Position numbers and translations under genes: made by a program. A stretch of DNA of 64,000 nucleotides from Lachnobacterium bovis DSM 14045 (GTDB taxonomy: Bacteria; Bacillota; Clostridia; Lachnospirales; Lachnospiraceae), in the NCBI RefSeq assembly GCF_900107245.1, contig NZ_FNPG01000004.1, forward strand, positions 62,001-126,000, read 5' to 3'. Shown in pieces: positions 36,026 to 45,064 of the stretch; the first letter of the stretch is position 1, and every line of letters begins with the position of its first letter. The notes under the pieces were generated by a model. It was not told the origin of the DNA, did not search any database, and saw only the letters and a list, made by a program, of their open reading frames with translations.

Positions 36026-36954
36026 ATAGGTAAGATTTGAATCTTTTTTATTTAGTTTTATATTACAAATGTATTTAAGATTTAATACAAATTATAATAC
36101 TTAAAATAATAAGATTTTCCACCTTTTCCCCCACTCCACACCGTACGTGAGATTTTCACCTCATACGGCGTTCCATCAAATCTGTTTTACAAGTCGATTT
36201 TCAAAAAGCTATTTCAAAGATCTATTTTATAAACCTATCTTCTTTATAAACCTATCTTCACAAATTTGTTTTAAAAATCACTCAAGCTTATAGTTTATTT
36301 TTGTAAAAACATTATTTGACTAAGGGCTGTCCCTCAACAAGGTATTATAGTTGTTTCATCGGTATATTGCCCTCGCTCTCACTGATATAAACTGTGTTAC
36401 CACAGAACGTTTTAACGAAGTTGCACCTTCTATACGTTATCAGCTTTCCACGTTCCTATTTCTCTATCTTTGCATATATCCTTAGATGCTCTCTTTAGAC
36501 CTGTAAGCTTGACTGCAAAAATTCGTAATAATATTTTTTACAGTATGGATGTTCAGAACGAAGATTTTACTTATCCACACTTACTTGACAAAATGTCAAT
36601 AATGCATTTCTACATTTGTATTTTTAGATCTTTTCATTCGAGAGTTCGTCAGTTACTTGAAAAAACATTCTCATCATAGATATTTTGTAGACTTCCGACC
36701 TATCATCCACTCGACTACCTCTAGTTCGCATTTCCTCACCATAACGTGATAGGGTGGCTCTCAGTCGACTTTACCGAGCTTATAACATCTTATAATGTGC
36801 AAAATAAAGGATGCTATTCGGAGTATTAAAGGAAGCACTTTGTAATATAAATGTTTATTACGCATTTTACTTCTCGAGAAATAAGTTATAAATAATAATA
36901 AGAATAATTATTTACTCGCCTTTTGTTGTTTTTATATGGCGAAACATGTCGCAC
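36026..36954 (-). mobile_element. ORF-less group II intron interrupting a DUF5688 gene
   Basis: 929 bases, minus strand. The 5' end is GTGCGAC (36954-36948), matching the GUGYG consensus. Domain V is exactly 34 bases at 36171-36138 with a CGC triad and GAAA-type loop (GGTGAAAATC). The 3' end is CTTACCTAT. Conserved interior stretches are present, such as GGTAAAGTCGACTGAG, AATGCGAACTAGAGGTAG, GTATAGAAGGTGCAACTTCG and TTGTTGAGGGACAGCCC. EBS1 CTTCGT (36563-36558) pairs with IBS1 ACGAAG (36960-36955). EBS2 AATACT (36827-36822) pairs with IBS2 AGTATT (36967-36962). Domain IV contains no reverse transcriptase, so splicing or mobility would need a protein supplied in trans. Domain VI has an AT-rich insert of about 68 bases in its loop. 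Confidence 0.93.
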
Positions 36955-37729
36955 CTTCGTGAATACTAGATGGAATAACTATCAAATTTGTATTTTTTTC
37001 TTTTGCAATTTTTTTTAGTAAACCACGATATAGAATGCATGATGCACCATTAATACCGTATTTATTTGTTAATATAAAAAAGTTATTATTTGATTTTGTT
37101 TTTTCAAAATCTAACTCGGAAAAGTCAAGTTCATTAAGAGAACCAGGGGATATTTTTTCACTTAGAGAAATTACAGTATCAAATAAATTAGATATTTTAT
37201 GTGAAAACAAATTTGGAGTGTTGTATAATGCAATTTTATATAGATCATCTGTATTGATTTCCCAATAGTTTAAATGTGAATTATGAATTAAAATGGATGC
37301 AAAATCTGAATTATCTGATTCAACAAAGAAGCCAAATACTACAGCTAAATCAAGAAATTTCATATGTGGAAGATCCTGTAGTAATTCTTTATTTCTTTCA
37401 TAATTGACTAATTTGAAAAAGATATGATTCTTAGCTTCGTCGAAGTCAAGAAATTGATTAGTATCAAAGCCTTTATAAACTTTATTTGAGTTATTAATCT
37501 GAATTATTTCTCTTACAATTTCTTTTATTGGTAATCCTTCTAAGTATCTGTGATATAAAGGGTTTAGATAAATTGTTGGACTAATATTAGAATCATTCGT
37601 TGAAATTATAATGCCATCAAGTTTTTTGCCATTATTTTTTATGAAAGATTTAATTGTAATTGAGGCTTCGCCTTCAAAATGTTTTTTTAGTTCTATAAGA
37701 ACGTCACTTTTAAAATTATCGTACGTCAT
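36955..37729 (-). CDS. DUF5688 protein gene, 5' exon
   Basis: 775 bases, 258 codons and one base. It encodes a soluble protein with FFILTNKYGINGASCILYRGLL and LIVIPSSIHE near the exon end, the conserved C-terminal region of DUF5688 (function unknown; common in Lachnospiraceae). If unspliced, the frame runs 23 bases into the intron and stops after a foreign GATCFAI tail (to 36932). The SD AAAGGA lies 16 bases before this ATG but at normal spacing to an upstream 4-codon mini-ORF (37740-37726) whose TGA overlaps this ATG, suggesting coupled initiation. Confidence 0.85.
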
Positions 37730-37740
37730 AAGTATTTCAT
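37726..37740 (-). CDS. Possible 4-codon upstream mini-ORF (MKYL) coupled to the DUF5688 start
   Basis: ATGAAATACTTATGA: the stop TGA overlaps the DUF5688 ATG by the ATGA arrangement. AAAGGA is 5 bases upstream of the mini-ORF start, whereas it is 16 bases from the DUF5688 start. This makes re-initiation a reasonable model. Confidence 0.4.
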   Translation of the reverse strand: MKYL

Positions 37741-38259
37741 TGTTATCCTTTCTAAATATTGTGCTATATTTAATATTTTTGTTACAATATTTTTATATGT
37801 ATAATTTAATAAAATGAGTTTGTGCTTTTATTGTGAAAATAAATTATACTATATTTTTTCAAAATTAAATATGGAATTAATAGATTAAAAATGTAATTAC
37901 ACCAAAATATGATTTATAAAATTTTATATAATCAAATAGATCTACAAAAGATCTGCAACAGAACTGTCTCAAAAAGATTATCATAACTCATTTAAGAATG
38001 CAATAGAAAAAAACAAAATAATTTGTTTTTGGAAATAAATTACAAGATAGTTTGCTTGAAAATAATATTTTATAGTTAATAATAAATAAACAAATATAAA
38101 AAAGCAATCGCATAATATTAATTATTTCGATAAAAAATATCTTTTAATGCGGATTGCTTTTTATATATTTTTTTAGTGCAACATATTTTTGTTGTAAGTA
38201 ATGAAACCTTATTAGTAGAAAATATTAGAAAATCTTATTATATGGTGTAAATTTTGATT
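37741..38259. other. Intergenic region between DUF5688 and potD
   Basis: About 520 AT-rich bases. It holds the leader of the minus-strand DUF5688 gene (SD at about 37745-37751) and the potD terminator (38099-38163). There is a small AGATC...GATCT hairpin near 37940. No frame above noise on either strand. Confidence 0.75.
38099..38163 (-). terminator. Terminator of the pot operon
   Basis: AAAAAGCAATCGCAT and ATGCGGATTGCTTTTT pair around a 34-base AT-rich loop. On the minus strand it ends in a T run, 97 bases past the potD stop; the symmetry allows bidirectional use. Confidence 0.8.
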
Positions 38260-39387
38260 TTAATATGCTTTGAGTTTCATCCATAAATCAGAATAATAAT
38301 CAGTTGTTTTTTGATTAAGCATAGTAAATATTTCGCAATTTTCCAAAGTCTTTTTTGAAGGAAAGACAGCCTCATTTTCCAATACATCTTTAGGTTGTTT
38401 TTTAACAACTGATTTAATAGGTGAAGCATAATAAACGTAATCAAAATTTGCAGTTGCTATGTCATCTCTACAAAGAAAATCTAAAAATTTAATTGCATTT
38501 TGTTTACTTTTACATGTTTTTGGAATAAACCAGGAATCAACCCACACATTTGATCCTTCTTTAGGAACAGTATATGCAAGAGAAGATTTAGATTCCATAG
38601 CAGTAGCGGCCTCACCAGAATAACAAAGAGCTATTTTGGCATTGCCTGCAACCATTTCATCAGCTGTTTCATCAACCATATATGCGTAAACATGTTCTTT
38701 TTGCTTTTCGAGAATTGATAAAGCTTTATTTAAATGTTTTGGATTTGTGTCATTAATGGAATAATTAAGTTTTTTTAAAGCAGCTGCAAATGTATCACGA
38801 ACCGAGTTTTCCATTATTATTTCATTGTTATATTTTTTGTTCCATAAACAATTCCATGATTGAACATCAGCTTTAGATACTTTTTTTGTATCATAAAGAA
38901 TACCTAGTGTTCCATAAAAATATGGTAAAGCATATTGATTTTTCGAATCATATGATTGATTTAATTCTAAAACGTTCGAATCGATATTATTGTAATTACT
39001 AAGTTTTTTAAAATCAATCTTTTTTAGTTCATTTTCTGACATTAATTTTTGAATCATGTATTCTGAAGTGCAAATTACATCATATTTTATAGAACCAGAT
39101 TTGTACTTAGTATACATTTCTTCAGGATTTTCATATTCTTCATATTTTATATGAATTCCAGTTTCTTTTTCAAATTTTTTGATAACATCTTCATCCATAT
39201 ATTTACCGTAGTTTAAAACAGTAATTGAATTTACATTATTTTTAATCGGTGTTGCGTGTGAATCTCTATTTTTTGTTTTACCACAAGCTGAAAAAACTTG
39301 TGATAAAGATAAAACTAAAACTAAACATAAGCTAATTTTTTTTGTTTTATGTGAAAAATCTTTTTTAAAAAAATGTTTCATACCCAT
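38260..39387 (-). CDS. potD: Spermidine/putrescine-binding lipoprotein PotD
   Basis: 375 residues. A basic N-terminus, a hydrophobic segment and lipobox VFSA-C (Cys35) mark a lipoprotein. The mature part is a periplasmic-binding fold of the PotD/PotF type (VLNYGKYMDEDVIKKFEKETG at the start of the first lobe, VDETADEMVAGNAKIALCYSG in the hinge). It captures polyamines for PotABC. The start overlaps the potC stop; ATG at 39387 or at 39381 are both possible, the latter with better SD spacing. Confidence 0.92.
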   Translation of the reverse strand: MGMKHFFKKDFSHKTKKISLCLVLVLSLSQVFSACGKTKNRDSHATPIKNNVNSITVLNYGKYMDEDVIKKFEKETGIHIKYEEYENPEEMYTKYKSGSIKYDVICTSEYMIQKLMSENELKKIDFKKLSNYNNIDSNVLELNQSYDSKNQYALPYFYGTLGILYDTKKVSKADVQSWNCLWNKKYNNEIIMENSVRDTFAAALKKLNYSINDTNPKHLNKALSILEKQKEHVYAYMVDETADEMVAGNAKIALCYSGEAATAMESKSSLAYTVPKEGSNVWVDSWFIPKTCKSKQNAIKFLDFLCRDDIATANFDYVYYASPIKSVVKKQPKDVLENEAVFPSKKTLENCEIFTMLNQKTTDYYSDLWMKLKAY

Positions 39388-40163
39388 TATCTCCTATGTT
39401 GCTTTTGATTGTTTTTTATATTTATAGCTAATAATAAAATAAATACAGTAAAGAATAGAATCGTTGATAGGGCATAAAGCTCTGGTTTAATGCCCTTACG
39501 TAATTCTGTATATAACATTGTTGAAAGAGTGTTAATTCCTGGTCCTTTAGTAAAATATGTTATACTAAAATCATCGAGTGACATTGTTACCGCCATTAAA
39601 AATCCACTAAAAACTCCAGCTCGTATTTCAGGCCAAGTCACCTTGTAAAATGCATAAATAGGTGAAGCACCTAAATCTAGAGCGGCTTCATATGTATATT
39701 TATTTGCTTGCTGTATTTTTGGTAAGACATTTAAAATGACATATGGTATGTTGAATGTAATGTGAGCTATTAAAACAGTTACAAAGCTTAAATTTGTAAA
39801 TTTTACAAATAATAGCATCATTGATATACCGGTAACAATATCTGCATTTAGCAAAGGAATATTTGTTGCACCAAGATATATAGTTTTACTTTTTTTCTTC
39901 ATTGAGCTAATACCAATTGCAGCAAGTGTTCCTAATATAGTAGATAATAACGCAGCAAGTAATGTAATCTGTATTGTTGTAAAAAATGCATTCATTATAG
40001 TTTCGCTTTTGAAACATCTAGAATACCATTTTAAAGTAAAACCACCCCATATTACTTTTGACTTTGAATCGTTGAATGATAAAGTCATAAGAACAAACAG
40101 AGGTAAGTATAAAAATAAAAATATTAATACAAGGTAAATATTGGATAACGTTTTTTTTATCAT
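39387..40163 (-). CDS. potC: Polyamine ABC transporter permease PotC
   Basis: 258 residues, six membrane segments, EAA loop around [26 protein letters not shown] (in parts) for contact with PotA. It forms the channel with PotB. It overlaps potB by 4 bases. Confidence 0.93.
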   Translation of the reverse strand: MIKKTLSNIYLVLIFLFLYLPLFVLMTLSFNDSKSKVIWGGFTLKWYSRCFKSETIMNAFFTTIQITLLAALLSTILGTLAAIGISSMKKKSKTIYLGATNIPLLNADIVTGISMMLLFVKFTNLSFVTVLIAHITFNIPYVILNVLPKIQQANKYTYEAALDLGASPIYAFYKVTWPEIRAGVFSGFLMAVTMSLDDFSITYFTKGPGINTLSTMLYTELRKGIKPELYALSTILFFTVFILLLAINIKNNQKQHRR

Positions 40164-40984
40164 ATTACACCAGTTCCTCCTTTTTCATCTTCTCCAAATT
40201 TAGAAGATAATATCATGCTAATAAATACGAATACCATTAATACAAATGATAGACCACTTCCAATTCCCCAACGCATACCTTGCATAAAGTTATGCTCAAT
40301 AACATTACCAATCAGAAGGACCTTTCCACCACCTAGGAGTTCTGATATCGCAAAAGATGTAAGAGTAGGAACAAAAACCATTACGATTCCACTAACTATA
40401 CCAGACATTGTTAAAGGTATAATTATTTGAAATAAAATTCTTGTCCTTGAAGCGCCCAAATCCAAGGCTGCTTCAATATAATCTTTTTTTACGTGAGCCA
40501 TAGAATTATAAATTGGCAAAAGCATAAAAGGTAAATAATCATATACCATACCAAAAATAATAGCACTTGGAGTATTTAAAATTTGAATTTTTGGCAAGTT
40601 TAGATTAAATAATAATGTATTAAGAATACCATTTTTAGATAACAATATTTTCCAAGCTAGAATTCTTAACATAAAATTCATCCACATTGGTAACATAAAC
40701 AAGAAAACTATAAAGTTTTGGTTTTTAAACTTTATGTTTTTTAAAATAAGGGCCAATGGATAGGAGAGTAGTAAACAAATCAAAGTACTTAATATTCCTA
40801 CTTTTAATGATAATAAAATTGCTTTAAAATTTACCTCTGAAGTTATTGCTAAAACGTTAGATAAGGTAAATTTATGATTACTAAAAAACGCATAATAAAC
40901 AATTAATAACATTGGTAAAATAATAAATCCCAACATCCACATAAGATAAGGACCAGCTAAAAGCTGTTTTTTAAAGTTCTTCAT
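40160..40984 (-). CDS. potB: Polyamine ABC transporter permease PotB
   Basis: 274 residues, six membrane segments, EAA loop [20 protein letters not shown]. Its start lies inside the potA end (14-base overlap), so the operon is tightly coupled. The order regulator-potA-potB-potC-potD is standard. Confidence 0.93.
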   Translation of the reverse strand: MKNFKKQLLAGPYLMWMLGFIILPMLLIVYYAFFSNHKFTLSNVLAITSEVNFKAILLSLKVGILSTLICLLLSYPLALILKNIKFKNQNFIVFLFMLPMWMNFMLRILAWKILLSKNGILNTLLFNLNLPKIQILNTPSAIIFGMVYDYLPFMLLPIYNSMAHVKKDYIEAALDLGASRTRILFQIIIPLTMSGIVSGIVMVFVPTLTSFAISELLGGGKVLLIGNVIEHNFMQGMRWGIGSGLSFVLMVFVFISMILSSKFGEDEKGGTGVI

Positions 40985-42050
40985 CTATTTCCACCGCCTT
41001 TTCATCAGAGTATTCAGCTTTTTTCATGATTTGAATATCAAATGGATCAATAGATAAACCAACAATATCTCCGACATTTGCAAATTTAGTTGTGTGGATT
41101 AACCACTTATAATCTTTTGCAAGTACTTCGATTTCGTAATGAACGCCTTTAAATATTGTTGATATAATCTTTCCTGTAATAAATCCATGTTCAGGCGAAG
41201 TAATGACTAAATCCTCAGGACGTATTACTACGTCAACTGGTGTATTAGTGCCAAATCCTTCGTCAACGCAAGGAATTTCAATACCAAATATAGAAACAAG
41301 TTTGTCTTTTATCATAATGCCATCCATTATGTTACTACTACCAATAAAATCTGCAACGAATGCATTTTCTGGTTCATTATAGATATCTTCAGGAGTGCCA
41401 ATCTGCTGAATGTATCCCTGATTCATTACAACGATTTGATCAGACATTGTAAGTGCTTCTTCTTGATCATGAGTTACATAAATGAAGGTTATTCCTAGTT
41501 CGTTCTTTAATCGAATCAACTCATATTGCATGCTTTGTCGTAATTTTAAATCAAGAGCACCTAAAGGTTCATCTAAAAGTAGAATTTTAGGCTCATTAAC
41601 TATAGCTCGTGCAATTGCAATACGTTGTTGTTGTCCGCCACTTAATGAGTCAACACTACGATTTTCATATCCATCCAAGTTTACGAGTTTTAATGCATAT
41701 TTGATTTTGTCATTTATATATTGTGTACTTTTTTTACTAATTTTTAAACCAAAAGCTATATTTTCTTCTATTGTCATATGAGGGAAAAGAGAATACTTTT
41801 GAAAAACAGTATTTAGTTTTCGTTGATTTGCAGGTAAATTAGTTATATCTTTTCCATCAAATAAAATTTTTCCTGAGTCAGGAGTTTCGAAACCACCTAA
41901 CAAACGTAATGTAGTTGTTTTTCCACAACCAGAAGGACCAAGTAAAGTGACAAATTCATTTTCTTTAACTGAAAGATTAAATTCATCTAAAACTAAATGA
42001 TTCCCATATGATTTTGAAATATCTATAAATTTAATTAATTCCTTTTTCAT
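40971..42050 (-). CDS. potA: Polyamine ABC transporter ATPase PotA
   Basis: 359 residues from the ATG at 42050, the usual PotA length. The frame continues upstream to 42143, which would overlap the regulator gene and add an unrelated 31-residue tail, so I reject that start. SD GAGG lies 10 bases upstream. Walker [10 protein letters not shown], signature [14 protein letters not shown], Walker [13 protein letters not shown], His-loop VTHDQEEA, and a C-terminal TOBE domain (about 270-350). Confidence 0.95.
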   Translation of the reverse strand: MKKELIKFIDISKSYGNHLVLDEFNLSVKENEFVTLLGPSGCGKTTTLRLLGGFETPDSGKILFDGKDITNLPANQRKLNTVFQKYSLFPHMTIEENIAFGLKISKKSTQYINDKIKYALKLVNLDGYENRSVDSLSGGQQQRIAIARAIVNEPKILLLDEPLGALDLKLRQSMQYELIRLKNELGITFIYVTHDQEEALTMSDQIVVMNQGYIQQIGTPEDIYNEPENAFVADFIGSSNIMDGIMIKDKLVSIFGIEIPCVDEGFGTNTPVDVVIRPEDLVITSPEHGFITGKIISTIFKGVHYEIEVLAKDYKWLIHTTKFANVGDIVGLSIDPFDIQIMKKAEYSDEKAVEIDEEL

Positions 42051-42115
42051 GATTTTTATTACCTCGTAGTATTGATGTAGTATTTTTTTAAGACCCTCTC
42101 CAAGGTCATTATCTT

Positions 42116-42655
42116 TTAAAAACTTGGTGGAGTAGTAATCCATAAGATAACAGCATTCTTTGAACTTATGTTTTCCACATGGTGTTTTTTTGACGAATTA
42201 AAATAAAATGATTCTCCAGATTTAACTGTAATAGAACGTCTTCCATAAATTAGTTTAATTGTACCCTTTAAAACATATCCAAATTCTTCGCCAGAATGTG
42301 GAAGATAGATTTCTGAACGCCCTCCAGGTTTAAGAGTCAATCTTACTGGTTCCATGATATCTTTTTGGGCATTAGGTACGAGCCATTCAATTATTTTATT
42401 GTTTTCATCGTCCGTTTTTTTAAAGTAATCTTGCGATTTGAAAACTATTTGTTCAGGCTCATCATTAGCGAAAAACTCTGCCGGGGTAGTGCCTAAACAC
42501 TGAATAATGTCAAGAAGAGTACTAATAGAGGGGGTGTTTTGATTTCTTTCTAATTGAGAAATAAACCCTTTAGTAAGTTCTGCTCTATCAGCTAATTCTT
42601 GTTGAGTTAGTCCGTATAAAACTCGGAGTTCTTTCATCCTCTTTCCGATATCCAT
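42116..42655 (-). CDS. XRE-cupin transcriptional regulator (PuuR-like)
   Basis: 179 residues: an N-terminal HTH ([30 protein letters not shown], in parts) and a C-terminal cupin ([24 protein letters not shown], then [13 protein letters not shown]). Regulators of this layout beside potABCD control polyamine uptake and may sense polyamines through the cupin. It is the first gene of the pot operon, 65 bases before potA. SD GAGGAG precedes the ATG. Confidence 0.88.
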   Translation of the reverse strand: MDIGKRMKELRVLYGLTQQELADRAELTKGFISQLERNQNTPSISTLLDIIQCLGTTPAEFFANDEPEQIVFKSQDYFKKTDDENNKIIEWLVPNAQKDIMEPVRLTLKPGGRSEIYLPHSGEEFGYVLKGTIKLIYGRRSITVKSGESFYFNSSKKHHVENISSKNAVILWITTPPSF

Positions 42656-42979
42656 TATATTCTCCTCTTTATTATTGAAATAAATTATTTGTTTACAATT
42701 ACTATTATAATATTAATCGTAGATTTATAGTTTACTATTAATAAACTTAAGCAAAATATATTTTAATAGATTTTTTTATAAAGTCAATAGTTTTATTAAA
42801 ATAAAATAAAAAAATTATAAAAAACCAGTATACTTTATAACAACTAAGTGTTTATAAAAAGTATACTGGTTTAGTATAGTCAATTAATCGATAGTATTTT
42901 ACATTTATTTAATTTTATTAACATATAATTATTTAATTAGCTAATATTATACTAAATGTATAATTGTTTAATCATATTA
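42656..42979. other. Intergenic region: pot operon promoter side and nucleoside-operon terminator
   Basis: 324 AT-rich bases. On the minus strand, sequence upstream of the regulator contains a TATAAT box near 42706. The half toward the permease gene holds the hairpin at 42822-42872. No gene. Confidence 0.75.
42822..42872 (-). terminator. Terminator of the nucleoside ABC operon
   Basis: AAACCAGTATACTTT (42822-42836) and AAAGTATACTGGTTT (42858-42872) pair perfectly. On the minus strand TTTTTTATAATTTTTTT follows. Confidence 0.87.
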
Positions 42980-43927
42980 TTACCTCATACCTTTATCATA
43001 AGGTATACCTTCAGCTTTTGGAGCTTTAGAGTTTTTAGAAGTAAACATCAATACAACTAATGAAGCAATAAATGGCATCATATTATATATTTCTTTTGTA
43101 AGATGAAAACTAGCAAGGAATGTTGAATCATAAATGTTTGCTAATGATTTAAATACAGCAAAGAATAGAGATCCTAGGAAAATATATCCTGGATTCCATT
43201 TTCCAAAAATCATAACAGCAAGGGCTAAGAATCCCATTCCGCCTACACCAACTTCGAAATTCCATTCTTGTACAGATGGTACAATATACGCCATTCCACC
43301 AATTCCTGCAAGAGCACCGGAAATTAAAACACCAGCCCATCTCATTTTATATACGTTGATACCAACTGAATCTGCAGCTTGAGGATGCTCACCACATGCA
43401 CGTAAATGTAATCCAAAACGTGTTTTATATAAAACAAAATATGAAAGAACAAGTAATACAATTCCTAAAATTATGAAAACATTTAATGTAAATGGACCAA
43501 CATTAAAAATAAACAAACTGTTATCATAATTCAATTTAGGCGATTGTGCATTGTTAGTTGTAATTGTACTATTGTAATGTTTTACAACAACTAAAGCAAT
43601 AGCAGTAGCTAAAATGTTAAGTGCTGTTCCACCTATTGTCTGATCTGCTTTTAAATTTATTGAAGCAAATGCTAACAAAGATGAATAAATCATTCCAGAT
43701 ATCATTGCTACTAGAATTGAAATTGTCACTATTAAAAAGCTAGGTAAGTTTTTTGGAATACAACAAACTGTTAGAATTCCGAATAAACCACCAATTACCA
43801 TTACTCCTTCAAGTGCAATGTTAATTACACCTGAATGTTCAGAAAAACATCCACCGAGAGCAACATACATTAAAACAATACCACTAAGTAAAGTAAATTT
43901 TATTAAAATAAGAAGTCCTGCTGACAT
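42980..43927 (-). CDS. Nucleoside ABC transporter permease (NupQ/YufQ type)
   Basis: 315 residues, about nine membrane segments, BPD_transp_2 family (LRACGEHPQAADSVGINVYKMRW motif, in parts). The early stretch SEHSGVINIALEGVMVIGG is typical of BmpA-linked nucleoside importers. Its start directly abuts the stop of the upstream permease gene (0-base gap). Confidence 0.9.
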   Translation of the reverse strand: MSAGLLILIKFTLLSGIVLMYVALGGCFSEHSGVINIALEGVMVIGGLFGILTVCCIPKNLPSFLIVTISILVAMISGMIYSSLLAFASINLKADQTIGGTALNILATAIALVVVKHYNSTITTNNAQSPKLNYDNSLFIFNVGPFTLNVFIILGIVLLVLSYFVLYKTRFGLHLRACGEHPQAADSVGINVYKMRWAGVLISGALAGIGGMAYIVPSVQEWNFEVGVGGMGFLALAVMIFGKWNPGYIFLGSLFFAVFKSLANIYDSTFLASFHLTKEIYNMMPFIASLVVLMFTSKNSKAPKAEGIPYDKGMR

Positions 43928-45064
43928 TTATTTTTCCTCCTTATTAACGTCGTGTTTTATTTTTTTATGTGCTTCGAATAATTTTGTCAATTTTTCTTGC
44001 ATTATTGGTGAAAAGGCACATAAATAAACAATTAATCCTGTGATAAGCTGAGATATTTCACTTGGGAAAATGGATTGTTGCATCATTGTTCCACCAACGC
44101 TAATATGTGAAATAAATAATCCGGAAAAAATGCAGCCAATAGGATTAACTAAACCAAGTAAAGCCACTGTGATACCATCAAAACCTGCTGCTGGAAGAGC
44201 AGTAGAATCTAAAGGATTCCATTGAACTGTACCTGATAAATAGAATAGTCCAGCACCAAATCCAGCTAATGCACCAGAAATAACCATTGCTAAAATGATA
44301 TTACGTTTATCATTAATTCCTGCATATTTTGCAGCATCTTTATTATATCCACAAGCTTTTAATTCGTATCCAAATGTAGTTTTGTTAAGAACTATTAAAA
44401 TGATTATTGCAATGACTACTGCGAATATAATACCAGTATTTGTTGCAGCATAGTTAAATGTTTCGGAGATATTCCATCCAAATATACTATCAGGTATTAA
44501 AGCTGATTTATTAACTACACCTACCTGATAAGCTTTAGCCTGGCTAGAGTTAAACATTTTGTCGTTTGAGCACATTATAGTATTAACTCCGTATAGACCA
44601 ATCCAGTTTAGCATAATACAACTGATAACTTCATTTATATTTAAATATGCTTTTAATAAACCAGGTAACATTCCCCAGATAGCGCCTAAAAGTGTGGCAG
44701 CTAAAAGACAAACGTACCATGGACATTTTAAAACAAGTGCGCAATATAAAGCTCCAAATGCGCCTAATGTGTATTGACCAGCAGCACCAATGTTAAAAAG
44801 TCCCATTTTAAAAGCAAATGCAACAGATAAACCTGTCATTATAATAGGCATAGCATTTGCAATTTCTTGACCAAGCTTCATTAGATTAGTTCCAGCTGCA
44901 ATCCAATTTGGATCAAAAGCAGTTGAAAGACCTGATAAAATCAATGGAGAAAATCCTAAGCTTATTGAATCAGCCGGATCAATAATACATAATAAAATTA
45001 AACCAAATAATAATCCTACTAGGATACATACAATAGAGGATATTATTGCAATTCCTTTTTTCAT
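43928..45064 (-). CDS. Nucleoside ABC transporter permease (NupP/YufP type)
   Basis: 378 residues, about ten membrane segments, with FNIGAAGQYTLGAFGA and ELKACGYNKDAAKYAGIN matching the second permease of the family. It pairs with the following permease to form the channel. The start overlaps the ATPase stop by 1 base. Confidence 0.9.
   Translation of the reverse strand: MKKGIAIISSIVCILVGLLFGLILLCIIDPADSISLGFSPLILSGLSTAFDPNWIAAGTNLMKLGQEIANAMPIIMTGLSVAFAFKMGLFNIGAAGQYTLGAFGALYCALVLKCPWYVCLLAATLLGAIWGMLPGLLKAYLNINEVISCIMLNWIGLYGVNTIMCSNDKMFNSSQAKAYQVGVVNKSALIPDSIFGWNISETFNYAATNTGIIFAVVIAIIILIVLNKTTFGYELKACGYNKDAAKYAGINDKRNIILAMVISGALAGFGAGLFYLSGTVQWNPLDSTALPAAGFDGITVALLGLVNPIGCIFSGLFISHISVGGTMMQQSIFPSEISQLITGLIVYLCAFSPIMQEKLTKLFEAHKKIKHDVNKEEK

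Noticed and set aside
36470-36679. 69-codon plus-strand frame
   Set aside because: It lies entirely inside the antisense of group II intron domain I and has no SD.
36932-36954. GATCFAI as the natural C-terminus of the DUF5688 protein
   Set aside because: These codons are the first bases of the intron (GTGCGAC...); the conserved C-terminal pattern is found instead after the intron.
40215-40430. 71-codon plus-strand frame in potB
   Set aside because: Antisense shadow of a membrane-protein gene; no SD or family likeness.
42051-42143. Longer potA N-terminus starting at 42143
   Set aside because: Adds residues unlike PotA, overlaps the regulator gene, and lacks an SD; ATG 42050 has one and gives the family length.
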